Assembly: GCA_025403435.1 (NCBI GenBank)
Contig: CM046341.1
Location: 4,272,531-4,336,530, forward strand
Origin: Artocarpus heterophyllus
Lineage: Eukaryota > Streptophyta > Magnoliopsida > Rosales > Moraceae
Length of the DNA stretch: 64,000 bases
Reading direction: 5' to 3'
Positions 23,174-35,860 of the stretch are shown one piece after another. Below the pieces are notes generated by a model, which saw only the letters and a program-made list of their open reading frames with translations, searched no databases and was not told the origin of the DNA. Both the position numbers and the translations under genes were made by a program. How positions within the stretch are numbered: position 1 is the first letter of the stretch; each line of letters starts with the position of its first letter.

Positions 23174-26100
23174 ATGCCACCAAGACGTCAAATGCAATCG
23201 TCTGAGCTGTCACAACCGGTTGAACATGCTCAAGAAGTTGAGCAACCGGAACCGATGGAACAAGCTCAAGAAGATGAGCAACTACAACATGCAACACAAT
23301 CCCCGCCAGCTGCACCAGAAGTAAATAATTTAGGACAAATTCTTCAAGCATTACAAAATGTGCAAAGACCTGTGGAGGTTCGTGATCCCTAACAACGACA
23401 TCTAACTCTGTTGAAGGAGTTTATGAAGCAGAAACCACCCACATTTAGTGGAGAACCTAACCCGGTCATAGCAGAACAATGGCTAAAGGCAGTCAAAAAG
23501 AACTTGGACACCTTGAGGATTCCACGGGAGTATTGGGTTAGCTTTTCAACATATATATTTGAGGGTAAAGCCGAAGAATGGTGGGATCTTCAGAAAGACG
23601 ACTATGACGTGCCGAATCTTACATGGGAGCAGTTCGAAACCATTTTTCGCAACACCTATATTCCTCAGAGCCATAGGCAAGCAATGATGCGAGAATTTGA
23701 AAACCTGGTGCAGGGAGATACAACAGTTGCTGAATACCATGCTCGATTTATAGAATTGTCTTGCTACAATCCCGGGGCTGTATCGGATCCAATGGCGAGA
23801 TGCGAAAAATTTAGAAATAACCTGAGGCCGAAAATCAGACAAATGATAGCTGCTGTTCCATCAACAGATTTTCTTGATCTTGTAGCTGCGGCACAGCGGG
23901 CAGAGACAGAACTAAATAACTCCTATGGAGAGTATAAGGGTTCTGGTGGGCGTCAAAGGAAAATAAGTAAGAAAGAGAAGTCACAAGGGCAAGTCATTCA
24001 GCATAGTGGAGTGACTATTGGTGGTGGATCTTCTGGTAGTGGTCGTTTCCAACCGTATGCTTGTCATAACTGTGGACAAGTGGGACATCTGAGGAGAAAT
24101 TGCCCTAACCACCCTACACAATCATCCTTTGCACCAAGGCCACAAGGAAGTCATTTGGCCTCCACTGTTTGGGGAGGGAGTCAAAATCGTGGAGCGCCTC
24201 AGCAAAACACTCCAGCTTCCCAAGTCTCAGTAACTCAACCTCGAGGGTTCCAGCCTCAGTACAACTATCAACAGCGGCCACAAGGTTCCAATTTTTATGC
24301 TAATCAGAACTTCCAACCGACTCCACAAAGCTCAATGAATCAAAGGCCATATTTTTCTGGGAGAAATAATAATAAGGCTAGTAGTAGCCAAGGAAACCGA
24401 GGAAAAAGTGATAAAGGAAAAGCACCAGCACAAGCTTATGCAATTACGGCTACAGCTGGGCAAGCAAAACAGGCTGATCACTCAGTTGTAGACGGTATGA
24501 TTCACGTGTCTCATTCTTGGGCTCATGTATTATTTGACACTGGTGCCACTCATTCATTTATATCTATGTTATTTGCTTCCGTACTACAATTAGAAACTGA
24601 GACATGTAGTTCATCATTAACCCTTAGTACACCAATGGGCGGGATAGCTGAAGTATCCATAATTTGTAAATCAGTGTGTATTGTTATAGGAGAACATAAA
24701 CTATCGGTTGACCTATATGTAATAACTATGACAGAGTTTGATGTAATCTTAGGAATGGATTGGCTAACTAAATACCAGGCAATAGTAGATTGTCATAGGA
24801 AACGTGTCTCTTTATTCACCAAGAATGGACAAGTCGTCGAATTTCAGGCAAAAACAGGAACAGTGACACCAGCCCCGGTGCTAAAGGCTTGTATTGGAGG
24901 ACGAAGGAATTTCACCAATCTTGGGACGATCTTTGCTTCAAATGGAGAACTAAAGAAGAGTGACCTATCCTCTCACACTCCTGTGGTGGACGAATTTTCA
25001 GATGTTTTTCCAGATGAATTGCCCGGACTTCCGCCTAATAGAGAAATTGAGTTTGTCATCGACCTAACTCAAGGAGCAACGCCTGTTTCTATCGCTCCGT
25101 ATCGAATGGCACCTGCTGAGAAAGTGGAATTGAGGAAGCAGTTGGACGAATTACTGGAAAAAGGATTTATTCGACCAAGTACATCACCTTGGGGAGCTCC
25201 AGTACTTTTTGTGAAGAAACATGACGGATCGTTGAGGCTCTGTGTCGATTATCGCCAGCTTAATCGATTGACTATCAAGAACAAGTACCCTCTACCCCGA
25301 ATTGATGAGTTGTTCGATCAGTTAGGAGGATCTTGCTATTTCTCAAAGATTGACTTACGATCCGGATATCACCAACTGAAGATAAGAGAAGAGGACATTC
25401 CAAAGACAGCTTTTCGGACTCGCTACGGTCATTTTGAGTTTCTTGTCATGCCTTTCGGGTTGACTAATGCACCAGCGGCTTTCATGGACTTGATGAACCG
25501 TGTCTTTCGACCGTACTTAGATCAATTTATCATTGTCTTCATAGATGATATCTTGATCTATTCTAAAAACGAAGAAGAACATGCTGAGCATTTGAGGATC
25601 GCTCTACAAACGTTGAGAGAACATGGTCTTTATGCAAAAAGAGAAAAATGTGATTTCTGGATGACGAAGGTCAAGTTCCTTGGACACGTTGTCTCTGAAG
25701 AAGGCATCTCAGTGGACCCCTCCAAAATTGAAGCAGTGCTAAATTGGGAACGACCAAAGAACGTGTCGGAGATTCGAAGTTTCCTCGGACTAGCTGGATA
25801 CTATCGACGCTTCGTAGAGAATTTTTCAAAGATTGCTTCTCCATTAACAAAACTCACAAGGAAGAATGTCAAGTTCGTGTGGGATGATAAATGTGAAGAA
25901 GCATTTGAGGAACTGAAGCAAAGACTCACTAGTGCACCTGTGCTAATCATACCTAACAACGAGGAGCCTTACACAGTATACACTGATGCCTCAGGAAATG
26001 GTTTGGGTTGTGTGTTAATGCAGCATGGACGAGTAGTTGCCTACGCCTCACGCCAATTGAAACCCCATGAGAGGAACTACCCCACACATGATCTTGAGTT

Positions 26101-27871
26101 AGCTGCTGTGGTTTTCGCACTCAAAATTTGGAGATGTTATCTATATGGTGCAAAGTTCGAGCTATATTCAGATCATCAAAGTCTGAAATATTTGTTTACT
26201 CAAAAGGATCTCAATCTAAGGCAACGAAGATGGACTGAGTACATGGTGGACTATGACTTTAGTATCCAATATCATCCTGGAAAAGCAAATGCCGTGGCAG
26301 ATGCTCTAAGTCGTAAGAACAACGGACGTATAGCCAGTTTAGCATTGGAAGATTGGAGACGAGTCACCATCGCCGACTTCAACTTGCAATATTATGAAGA
26401 TGACGAGAGAGCTTTCCTATTCAATGTGATAGCAACTCCTACGTTAATTCAGAAAGTAAAACAAGGACAATGGCACGATGAAGGATTACGTAGGGTTTGG
26501 GAGCAAATACAAAATGGAGAACAACTGGATGGATGGCAGATTGAGCCAGAAGGATTTTTACTTTACAAAGGAAGATTAGTTGTTCCAGAGGATCCATATC
26601 TCAGGCATGCGGTGCTAGATGAGGCTCACCGTTCAAAGTTTGCTATTCATCCTGGAAGCACAAAAATGTATATGGATCTAAAACGACAATACTGGTGGCG
26701 AGGAATGAAACGAGATGTAGCAACCTTTGTCTCTAAGTGCATGACGTGCCAACAGGTTAAAGCGGAACATCAAAAGCCTGGAGGCGAGTTGAGGAGCTTA
26801 CCTATTCCATAATGGAAGTGGGATCATGTGACAATGGACTTTGTTACTGGATTTCCTAAGACTCAAATAGGGCATGACGCCGTTTGGGTAATTGTAGATC
26901 GTTTAACTAAGACAGCCCACTTCATCTCAATCAGAACTAGTTATAGTGTCTCAAAATTATGTCAATTATACGTGGAAAAGGTAGTGACATTGCATGGAGT
27001 GCCAATGTCAATAGTTTCCGATAGAGATACACGTTTCACGTCGAAATTTTGGAGAGGATTGCAGAGGGCCTTGGGAACTCAATTGAATTTTAGTACAGCT
27101 TTTCATCCTCAAACAGATGGACAATCTGAACGTGTCATTCAGATTCTCGAGGATATGCTTCGGGCTTGTGTGCTGGACTTTGGAACAAATTGGGCTGCAC
27201 AGTTGCCATATGTTGAATTCGCATATAACAACAGTTACCAAGCAAGTATTAGAATGGCTCCATATGAGGCCTTATATGGTAGACCTTGTAGATCTCCATT
27301 GTGTTGGGCTGAAAAGGAAGAGCGTCTTGAACTTGGGCCTCAGTTTATCAGAGAAACAACGGACAAGATCCAGATTATTCACGAACGTCTTCAGACAGCT
27401 CAAAGTCGACAAAAGAGTTATGCAGATAAGAGGAGGCGACCTTTAGAGTTCATGATTGGAGACTTTGTGTTCTTAAAAGTGAAACCAAAACGAGGTGTAT
27501 CTCGATTTGGTGTTAAAGGAAAGTTAGCACCAAGGTATACAGGACCGTTTGAGATTGTGGAACGCATTGGAACGTTGGCATACCGTTTAGACCTACCACC
27601 ACAATTGTCTCATGTACATAATGTGTTTCATGTATCGATGTTGAGAAAGTATGAACCCGACCCTTCACATGTGATCATGTGGACAGATGTGCCGATTCAA
27701 GGAGATACGAATTATGAAGAAATTCCAGTTCAAATACTGGATCATGAAATAAAAATATTACGTCGTCGTGAAATTCCTCTGGTGAAAGTGATGTGGCAAC
27801 ACCATGATGTGGAGGAAGCCACATGGGAACTTGAATATGAAATGAGAGAAAAGTATCCACATTTGTTTTAA
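23174..27871 (+). pseudogene. Element B gag-pol, one frame with two nonsense codons
   Basis: From MPPRRQMQSS at 23174 the same frame runs to the stop at 27871, about 1565 codons, broken only by TAA at 23390 and TAA at 26810. Gag covers about 23420-23930, the knuckle [14 protein letters not shown] starts at 24062, and the protease aspartate is at 24536 in FDTGATHS. Reverse transcriptase covers about 25000-25900 with FIDDILIYS (aspartates at 25544 and 25547). RNase H starts near 25975, the integrase HHCC finger lies at 26620-26770, the D,D-35-E core at 26830-27190, and the chromodomain-like tail ends in YPHLF. At 26810 element A has a tryptophan-containing context without this stop, so both TAA codons look like recent single changes, possibly from CAA. 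All catalytic residues appear present. Confidence 0.95.
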
Positions 27872-27910
27872 CATTGTAATCAGTGTAAGAAATTTCGAGG
27901 ACGAAATTTT

Positions 27911-27927
27911 TTATAGGAGGGGAGAAC
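27911..27927 (+). other. Polypurine tract of element B
   Basis: The purine run AGGAGGGGAGAA directly precedes the 3' LTR. It follows TTTCGAGGACGAAATTTT, the usual pre-tract sequence of Tekay-type elements. Confidence 0.85.
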
Positions 27928-30733
27928 TGTAACACCCGTATTTTTAACGGGCATGATTTTGTAAAATTTAATGAATAAAATGTGACTATTTAAAATTACT
28001 AAGTTGTTTACGATCATTAAAAAAAAAATACCACTTTAGTATTTTCTTACCAAGTCTTCCTAAGAAACATTCAAAATTTACCAACACTTCTACCAATCTT
28101 GTCTCCCTAAATTATTGCTCAATTATATAGCCTTCTTCTTATTTTGCTAAAGGTATCCGAATGGGACATTGAATTATTTTCCCTCAATTCATAAAAGACA
28201 TGGAGATATTTTCTCAACCACCTCTTTAATTATTTCCTTATCTTCTTCTATAATTCACTCCAATTGTCCCCTCAATTATGTTAGCATGATTTGCTAAAAA
28301 TCTTCATGGGAGACAAGATGATATTTTCCTTTAAGACTCTTTTGTTTCTTCTTACAACTTTCCCCCGTAAACATCCCATTCCTCTTAAGCATTTTGATAT
28401 CTTTTTATTTAACTATCACCACCTTCTTCTCTAGTTCTCATTCTCTTCCTTTCTCACTTCAAATTTCTAACTAAAGACATAGAGCACAAAGCTCTCTTTG
28501 TGGCCAAGACAATTATAATTCCCAACCATGATCGAGGCGGTTTTAGAGTTAATTCAAGCTTGATTGTTAACCCGAACTTTGGTGCTTTTCAAAGAAGTTT
28601 TGAGGTAGGTTTTCTTTAATCTAAACTTAGTTTTTAGTATGTATTTTCTCCATGTTTAATGCATAATTTTCGTGTTCAAAATTCATGCAAATTTCTAGTT
28701 AAGTTAACATGCATCCTTAAACATTTATGAACAAAAAACTTGAGTCTTGAGTTACAACTCACAACCAACTTTTATTTTGGTTTGATGACAATGTTAGAAA
28801 CATGTTAGGAATGTTTAAAACCGGTTTCCATAACTTTAAGATTGATGTTCTAATGTTTTGAGCTTAAAGAGCAAATTTAAGCATGTTTTAATCATTATTT
28901 ACAAGAAAGGCTAGAGATATAATTTGATAATGATTTTGGTATAAAACTCATGAGAATATGTTTATTCTGATTATATAATGCATGTTGCATATTTTGGAAT
29001 GGTTTTGAGATTTTAAACAAGGATAATATGCTTTAAGTTAAAGAAAAATTTGACATCCCATAAACTTTATAATATCTCTATGGGCAGTGGCTATTTCTTA
29101 AAATTCTGGAGTTAAATGAAAATGAATTTTGTAAATTGGTTTGCATATTTAAAAAGTAGACATCCTAAGCTTTCCAATGAGCTATCATGACCCTAAATCG
29201 GAGTTGTATTTTAATTTCTATGAATTTTTCAATTTTCGGATTAGAAACTAGTAAACCTGCCAGTGGTAATAAACCACCCGTCTATCTTAAGTAAACCACC
29301 TGTTAACCCGTGTGTTAATTGTAGATAGTGAACCCGCCTTTTTACAAAAGTATACCACCAAGTTGCCATGGTATACTAGCTGTTAACTTGAACCAAAAAC
29401 CCAATTTTGCTCACCTTCTAGTCTCTTAATGTCTTACAACCTTTCCAATACTACCCTAAATGATTTATGAATTCTTATTAGAGACTAAAACATAAAAATT
29501 GCTTGTATGTATTTTATATTGCGTTTAAGATAAAAATTGTTTACTTGGTATTTAAAGAACCATTGCATAAAAATACTTTAATGGCACTAGTAGACGGGTT
29601 TACACATAATTCACTTATGAATGTGATTATACGTTGTGCTTTAGTTTTAATTGTCCTTATGCATGCCTTAGGGTCAAGGATGTGTGGAGCTAACGTTGAT
29701 TAATTCCGAGAATAAAAGTTTGTTGTTAAGCTTTGAAGGTAGGGATTCTATTACTCATCTTTTGTGAGGTTTTGGTAAATTAAATTTGATTGTTTTATAT
29801 TGTAAAATATGTATATTGTATAGCGATAAATATAATGATTTGACATATGTTATAAATTGAGAAGCATGGTTAGGAAATTGACTCTATAAATATAAATTGA
29901 ATACAAAGGAATAGTGAGATGTAAAAAGGGCGACGGTTACGTCCTTGGGCACGAATACCCTAAAAGGAAAAATAGGGGGAAGGTGATGACGCTTCCTTGG
30001 GTTGAAAGTCCCAGAACACACTGTACAGGAATCGATTTGGTGAGGACTCGGGGCTTGATGTCCCCTCACCGGAACACCCTTGAAATGTTTATAGGGTGAT
30101 CAAGTACGCCCATTTGGGTTTCGATGAGTTGAGTGATACTCAATTTAACATGGATACCTAGGAACAATGATGATTGGTAATATTTGTATAAATGTGTAAT
30201 TATGACACTTGGTAATGATTAACTACGGTATCCATAAGATGTGATCATAATAAACCTCATAATCTGGAATATGATGTAACCTACTAACCATGCAGTTTTT
30301 AATGTGGTAATGGATAAACCATAAGGTGAGTCATGATTTCCCTACTGGGTATGTCGATGCTCATCCCTATCATATCTTCATATCTCAGGTGGAACTCAGT
30401 GCAACATATTTGAAGAGGAATAAGCGAAAACAATCTTGCTGTTTTCGTGTTAGAAGACCCTGTTTAATTACAACTTATCTACAACATGTAAGAGTTGTAT
30501 TATTTTTTTTATGGCTGTGTTAAGTTATTTGGGAATTGTACTATGGTGATGATGACTGTAATTATATATATTTGGTGCTACACTAAAAACTGTGGTTTGT
30601 ATTTAAAACGTTTATTTTTATTTTTCTTGTTGTTTAAAGACCCATGGGCATTGTTTAATTGATTTAAATAATATAAAATTTAAAATTATTTTTATTTATT
30701 TAAAACTGTTAACCCCCACATAGGGGTGTTACA
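27928..30733 (+). repeat. 3' LTR of element B (2806 bp)
   Basis: This is a nearly identical copy of 20216-23022, with the same TGTAACACCC and GGGGTGTTACA ends. It is one base shorter in an A run near 28019. It is followed by the ATCCG target duplication. Confidence 0.97.
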
Positions 30734-31848
30734 ATCCGCAATCAAGGGAATAAAGTTGGGCACTTTATTCATACAAAGATTGTTATGTTGTCTATATCTC
30801 TTAGGGAAGATGGTTTGTCTTGGCCATCGGATGGGGACTCCGCGAATAAAAACATTATTACATTGTCATAGGTGACGATGTATTGGATCGAGATATAAAG
30901 TAGAATTGATTTCGATTAATAATTCTGTCTGGGCAAATCAATTCACTTTAGACAATTATATGTATTGTATTTTAATTCTGAAATGACTAATGAGCTCATT
31001 ATCTTGACTTGTGTCTTTTAATATACCAAAGGATGACATCTAAATTTTATCTTGGTACACATACAGATACATTGAAGACCTGACTCTTGATGGTGTAGAC
31101 TTGTTATTCATGAATATAGAATCCATAGCTCCTCTTTAGGAGTCGATGATATCCTCTTATATGCGTTATCTTGTAATTAGAAGATTGGAGTGCTTAACCA
31201 TTTAGATACATAAGTGTAACCGAATGGTATATTGTCTTTGGATAGTAAGTTTTCTAATGGTGAGATAATGGAACGTAAGATAAAAATAATCGAGAAAGTA
31301 AGATAGAATTTATCCTTAAGCTGATTATGGATGTCCTATGAGGATATGATACATCATGATATGTCATGGATATTTAGCTATTCGGGCTTCGTAATTTTAT
31401 ATAGTTTGAAAGTATAGCTCTAAGCTTTTAGTGGAGTAATATTAGAGTTGATAATTATAAAATATGTATCTAGGATATTGTATTTTATAATTATCGAGAG
31501 CTTGAACTGTATAAGTCTATCAGGTCTCCTTTGCTAGCTCATAATAAATCTTGTAACTATACGGCATGCTTGTCCAATGAATTGGTGACTTATGTTAAAT
31601 TATTAGATTGGTTGAAATTCAATAGGATCAGATAATTCATGTCTATTTATCGGTTGAATTGATTTGTATAAATTAATTCAAGATAAACTTGTTGAATTAT
31701 CAGGAATATTTATGTTCTTAGAGATTATCTAGATATGACTATTTTAATCAGATAACTTCTCTATTTGGTTGTTTGACTTAAAACTGAGGCTTTATCCTAA
31801 AAATCTTAGGTGAAAAATAAAAGATTCTTAGGGATCATTTAGCTAAAG

Positions 31849-31927
31849 TTTGGCAAGCCAATCTTTAAGTTCGGCCTGCTAATAGAGTAAGTTTGGCAGG
31901 CCAATCTGCAAGTTCGACCTGCCGATC
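31849..31927. repeat. Palindromic word cluster in the Copia solo LTR
   Basis: Four words related to TTCGGCAGGCCGAA or its reverse lie here (TTTGGCAAGCCAA, TTCGGCCTGC, TTTGGCAGGCCAA, TTCGACCTGCCGA), in alternating orientation. This is the same word family as in the Ty3 LTRs of the window although the host element is Copia. Confidence 0.75.
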
Positions 31928-32438
31928 GAGCGATAAACTGATCACACATTTTCATGCGATTTTATCAGATATTGATCTAGATTCAAATTTTTAAGGCTTT
32001 ATCTAACAATGATCAACCATGGGGACGACCTCTATAAATAAAAAGTGACTTTTTTTATGTTATTTAGATCAATTGAGAAATTAAGAGTGAGTACTCTAGT
32101 GTGAGAACTTTGAAACTCCTTGAGAGCTATTGTCACAAATCACAAACTTTAGTTCTGGGTTTTCCCAATTGGTTGGAAGGAGAGTCACTAAGAGGAAGAG
32201 TTATACATTGTGTGCCCACATACACTTCGATCGTGGATAGAGAATAGCAAAGAAGACCAGTTGGTTGAGGCTTTTCTAGAACGTTCTTATCTTTACAGAT
32301 TGCAGGAGCTCTTTGACATATAAAGGTTAATAAGATCTAGTTAATTTATGTATATAGCATGTTAAACTTGTGTTTTTAGAAAATACTCTGATTTAAAATT
32401 TTAAAATTTCCATTGCGTATTATTTTTCCAACAACAAC

Positions 32439-32702
32439 TTCCTCGGGCATAATCTCGACCATATTTGAGTTGGAGTTGCTCTTCGACAATGACTATCTCG
32501 ATGAGCTAGAGTCTGAGCTTGAGCTCGAACTCATGAAGCTCGGAGTACTAAACATATTCTAGGAATCAAAAAGGTCACTCATTTTACCTCGGAGTATAAT
32601 TGGTTAAATGGCAAAAACTCGAACGAGTGATCAGCACGAACATGCAGACTTCTGGTCAGCAATGTTTAAGCTTCGAGGCGCAATGGGTGAAAAAGACTAG
32701 AG
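32439..32702. other. Right flank of the Copia solo LTR, unclassified
   Basis: This is continuous with 19690-19970 once the solo LTR is removed. One frame reads an acidic stretch (ELELLFDNDYLDELESELEL) and then stops. It could be a remnant of an older transposon or gene; I do not recognise it. Confidence 0.4.
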
Positions 32703-32710
32703 AAAGGCCC

Positions 32711-33288
32711 TAGGGCTAGTAGTAAACATGTTTGTGTCGTTTTTGTGTCGGTACTTTTACAGCACGACATGTTTAGGCCGAACACGAACACGACATGATT
32801 AATAAACGTGCTAGAAATGCAAATACGAACATGATCCGCTTATGGCATGCGTAACACGGCATGACATGATTAACACGATTACTAAGCGGGCCATAACGAG
32901 TTGACCAATAACAACATGCATATGGCACGTTTATGACCCAGTTAACTAAAAAATAAAAAAATTTAAAAAAGCCAATAAAGAAAATTAACAAAAATAAAAT
33001 ATCTAATTAATACTAATCTACTACAAATATTTCAAATATTTTCATTTTTAAGTTTAATTGTGTTATAAATAGGCGGGTTGTGTCGTGCCGTGTCAATACG
33101 TTTACGACCCATTTAATTAAACATGTTAAGGCATGTTAGACATGTTAGCACAAATCCAGCATGTTTATTTTTGTGTTGTTCGTACCCACCCATTTATGGC
33201 CCAATTAATAAACGTGTGATCTAAACTCGTTTATCTAGTGTCATTTTTGTATCGTGTCATCGTGTCGTGTCTAAAATTACTGGCCCTA
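32711..33288. mobile_element. hAT-type MITE with 8-bp duplication
   Basis: The left end TAGGGCTAGTAGT and the reverse complement of the right end TAGGGCCAGTAAT are imperfect terminal inverted repeats. The element is flanked on both sides by AAAGGCCC (32703-32710 and 33289-33296), a perfect 8-bp duplication as made by hAT transposases. Sub-terminal parts repeat GTGTCGTTTTTGTGTCG / CACGACACGAACACG-like words, typical transposase-binding arrays. There is no coding capacity in 578 bp. Confidence 0.9.
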
Positions 33289-33296
33289 AAAGGCCC

Positions 33297-33590
33297 CCTA
33301 TTTATAAAGGGGCCCAAGCATGAAATCAAGGGGTCATAATGATTGTGCCCATGGTGGCACTCTTATGTGTGAAGGCGAGCAATGTTCTTGAGTAGGCTTA
33401 TACTTTGGACCGTGTAGCCCTAATTTAAAAAAAAAAAAAACATTTTTTGGACTTCCAAATTTATGATTGCCACGTCATAAATATGGGACCCACATCATGC
33501 GAATTTTTTTGAAGACCCAAAAATTGCCCTCTTTTCAACTAAATACCCTAGCATGCGTGCACCTTTTGATTTAACTAAAAGAAGGAACAA
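33297..33590. other. Short intergenic stretch left of the Copia element
   Basis: No gene is visible. It contains a poly-A run near 33427. The Copia coding sequence becomes recognisable only at about 33560, so the junction with the 5'-truncated element lies within this stretch; no Copia 5' LTR is seen. Confidence 0.5.
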
Positions 33591-35704
33591 AGGTTGATAA
33601 GTGTCATTTCTGTAGGAAACCGAGCCACTATCAGAAAGATTGTTAGAAACATAAGGATTGGTTCAAAAAGAAAGGTAAACTAAACAATTTTGTATGTTTC
33701 GAATCAAACTTAAGTGAAGTTCCTTATCATACTTGGTGGCTTGATTCTGGTGCTACAACTTATGTATATAATATGATGCAGGGATTTCTTTCGATCTGAA
33801 CCACAGACCTAACTAATAATATTCTATACGTGGGAAACCGTATGAAGGCTCCAATTGAAGCCATAGGAACTTATTGTTTAGTCTTGGATACTTGTTATCA
33901 TTTAGACTTATTAAAGGCTCTTTATGTACCTTCAATTGCTAGGAACCTTGTTTCTCTTTCAAAGTTAGATGTTTTTGGGTTTAATGTTAAGTTTGGATCT
34001 AGTAGTTTTAGTTTATTTAAGAACTCTAGTCTTGTTGGTTCTGGATTTCTTATGGATGGTTTATATAGATTGAAACTTGATAATGTCTTTGTTGAATCTT
34101 TACTTATTGTGCATCATAATGTTGGAATTAAACGTAGCATGTTATATGAAGATTCTGCTTTTTTATGGCATAAAAGTTTGGGTCATATATCCAATGCAAT
34201 ATTAGAAATATTGGTAAAGGATGGGATTCTTTAGATTCTGGATTTTACTGATCTTGGATTATGTGTGGATTACATCAATGGAAAGCAAACCAACCATAAT
34301 AAGAAACCAGCCACAAGAAGCACACAGTGCCTTGAAATTATACACACCGACATTTGTAGACCTTTTGATGTTCCATCTTTTGGTGGAAAAAAGTATTTCA
34401 TCACCTTTATTGATGATTTTTCACATTATGGTTATGTCTATTTGCTTCATGAAAAATCTCAATCAATAGATGTCCTTAAGATATACATAAATGAGGTTGA
34501 GAGACAATTAGACAAAGAAGTGAAAGTCATCAGATCTGACAGGGGTGGTGAATATTATGGGAAATATAATGAATTAGGACAATGTCCTGGTCCATTTACA
34601 AAGCTCCTCGAAAGACATGGCATATGTGCACAATATTCTATGCCAAGTAAACCTCAACAAAATGGGGTAGTAGAAAGGCACAATCATACTTTAATGGAAA
34701 TGGTTAAGAGTATGATGAGTAACTCTACACTACTTGCATCCTTGTCGATGCATGCACTCAAAACTGCAGCATATTTATTGAACAGAGTTCCAACCAAGAT
34801 AGTTCAAAAGACTCCTTTTGAGCTGTGGGCGGGAAGAAAACTTAGTTTAAGGCACATGCATGTTTGGGGTTGCCCAGCGCAAGCAAGAGTTTACAATCCA
34901 CAAGAAAAGAAATCAGATTCTCAAAAAAATTAGTGGTTACTTTATTGTTCACCCAGAGAAATCTAAAAGGTATAGGTTTTACTGTCTAAACCATAGTCCA
35001 AGAATTATAGAAATTGGTAATGCAAAATTCCTTGAGAATGGTGAAGTTAGTGGGAGTGTTGAACGTCGTGTTGTGGAAATAAAGGAAATCAAGGTAAATG
35101 TTCGTTTACCTATAAGTGTTCCTACATCCATATTTGACCAAAATGTTGTTCCAATAGTTGCAGAATGTAATGTCAACATTGATCAATATTTGAATGGAGA
35201 AACACCTCATGAAGAAACAAACATCCAAGGATCTGAAACATATGAACCACAAGGAATAGTGTTAAGGAGATCTCAAAGAGAAAAAAGATCAGCTATTTTG
35301 GATGATTATGTGGTTTATTTACAAGAGTCAAACTTTGATCTTGGAATCAATAAAGACCCTGTTTCATTTTCATAAGCCATAGAAAATACTAAATGTAACC
35401 CCTCCTTACGGATGTCACAGATGTCGTTACATTCAGACATTCATACTTATTTAAACTTTAAACATAAACATAATTACAAAACTTAAATGATACTTTAAAT
35501 GTAAACGTAATTTAAACATACTTAACTAGGATCCATTCATATATATATAATTTTTTTTTTACCTTGCATAACTTATTCCATATCATAATTTATTCAATTA
35601 CACTTTGAATTAAACATAAACGTATTTTAATAAAATAGACATACCAAGTTGTAAAATCATAACTTATAAAAACATCACATTATTAATAGTTACATGCTCC
35701 CACA

Positions 35705-35860
35705 GTTCGGCAGGCCGAACATGGGACTTAGGCAGGCCGGCAGAGGCTTTGCAAAACAGGCTTAAAAACTCATCATCGTCTGGCAGGCCGAAAACGTAAT
35801 CGGCAGGCCGAACTTTCAGACATCGACAGGCCGACCAAGGATGTTCGGCAGGCCGACCGA
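35705..35860. repeat. Palindromic word cluster, left part of the solo LTR
   Basis: Six spaced copies of the GGCAGGCCGA word lie here, several with the full TTCGGCAGGCCGAA form (near 35705, 35730, 35781, 35800, 35823, 35844). All are in the same orientation as in LTR A on the plus strand. Confidence 0.85.

Larger units (their letters stand above)
20216..30733 (+). mobile_element. Young Ty3/gypsy retrotransposon B, Tekay/Del-like
   Basis: This is a complete 10.5-kb element: 5' LTR 20216-23022, primer site at 23030, gag-pol 23174-27871, polypurine tract, 3' LTR 27928-30733. It is flanked by the perfect duplication ATCCG (20211-20215 and 30734-30738). By hand the LTRs differ at about 10 substitutions plus one A-run length change in 2.8 kb (about 0.36%), so the insertion is recent. 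It sits inside an older Copia solo LTR. Its protein is close to that of element A, yet the LTRs share only the short termini and general layout. Confidence 0.97.
19971..32433. mobile_element. Copia-type solo LTR, split by element B
   Basis: The left part (19971-20215) begins TGTTAGATATATATGCCC. The right part (30739-32433) ends CCATTGCG...TTTTTCCAACA, a typical Copia LTR end with TGTT/AACA termini. The sequence is flanked by the perfect 5-bp duplication ACAAC (19966-19970 and 32434-32438). Without element B the LTR is about 1.94 kb and there is no internal region, so it is a solo LTR left by recombination between two LTRs. It contains four GGCAGGCC-type words at 31849-31927. It predates the insertion of element B. 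Confidence 0.9.

Noticed and set aside
20211..30738. Tandem gene duplication suspected from the 2.8-kb direct repeat
   Set aside because: The repeats are LTRs: they have TG/CA ends, primer site and polypurine tract at the right places, and a 5-bp target duplication.
32773..32991. 72-codon minus-strand frame in the hAT MITE
   Set aside because: It lies wholly inside a non-autonomous element built of repeated subterminal words; not a transposase.
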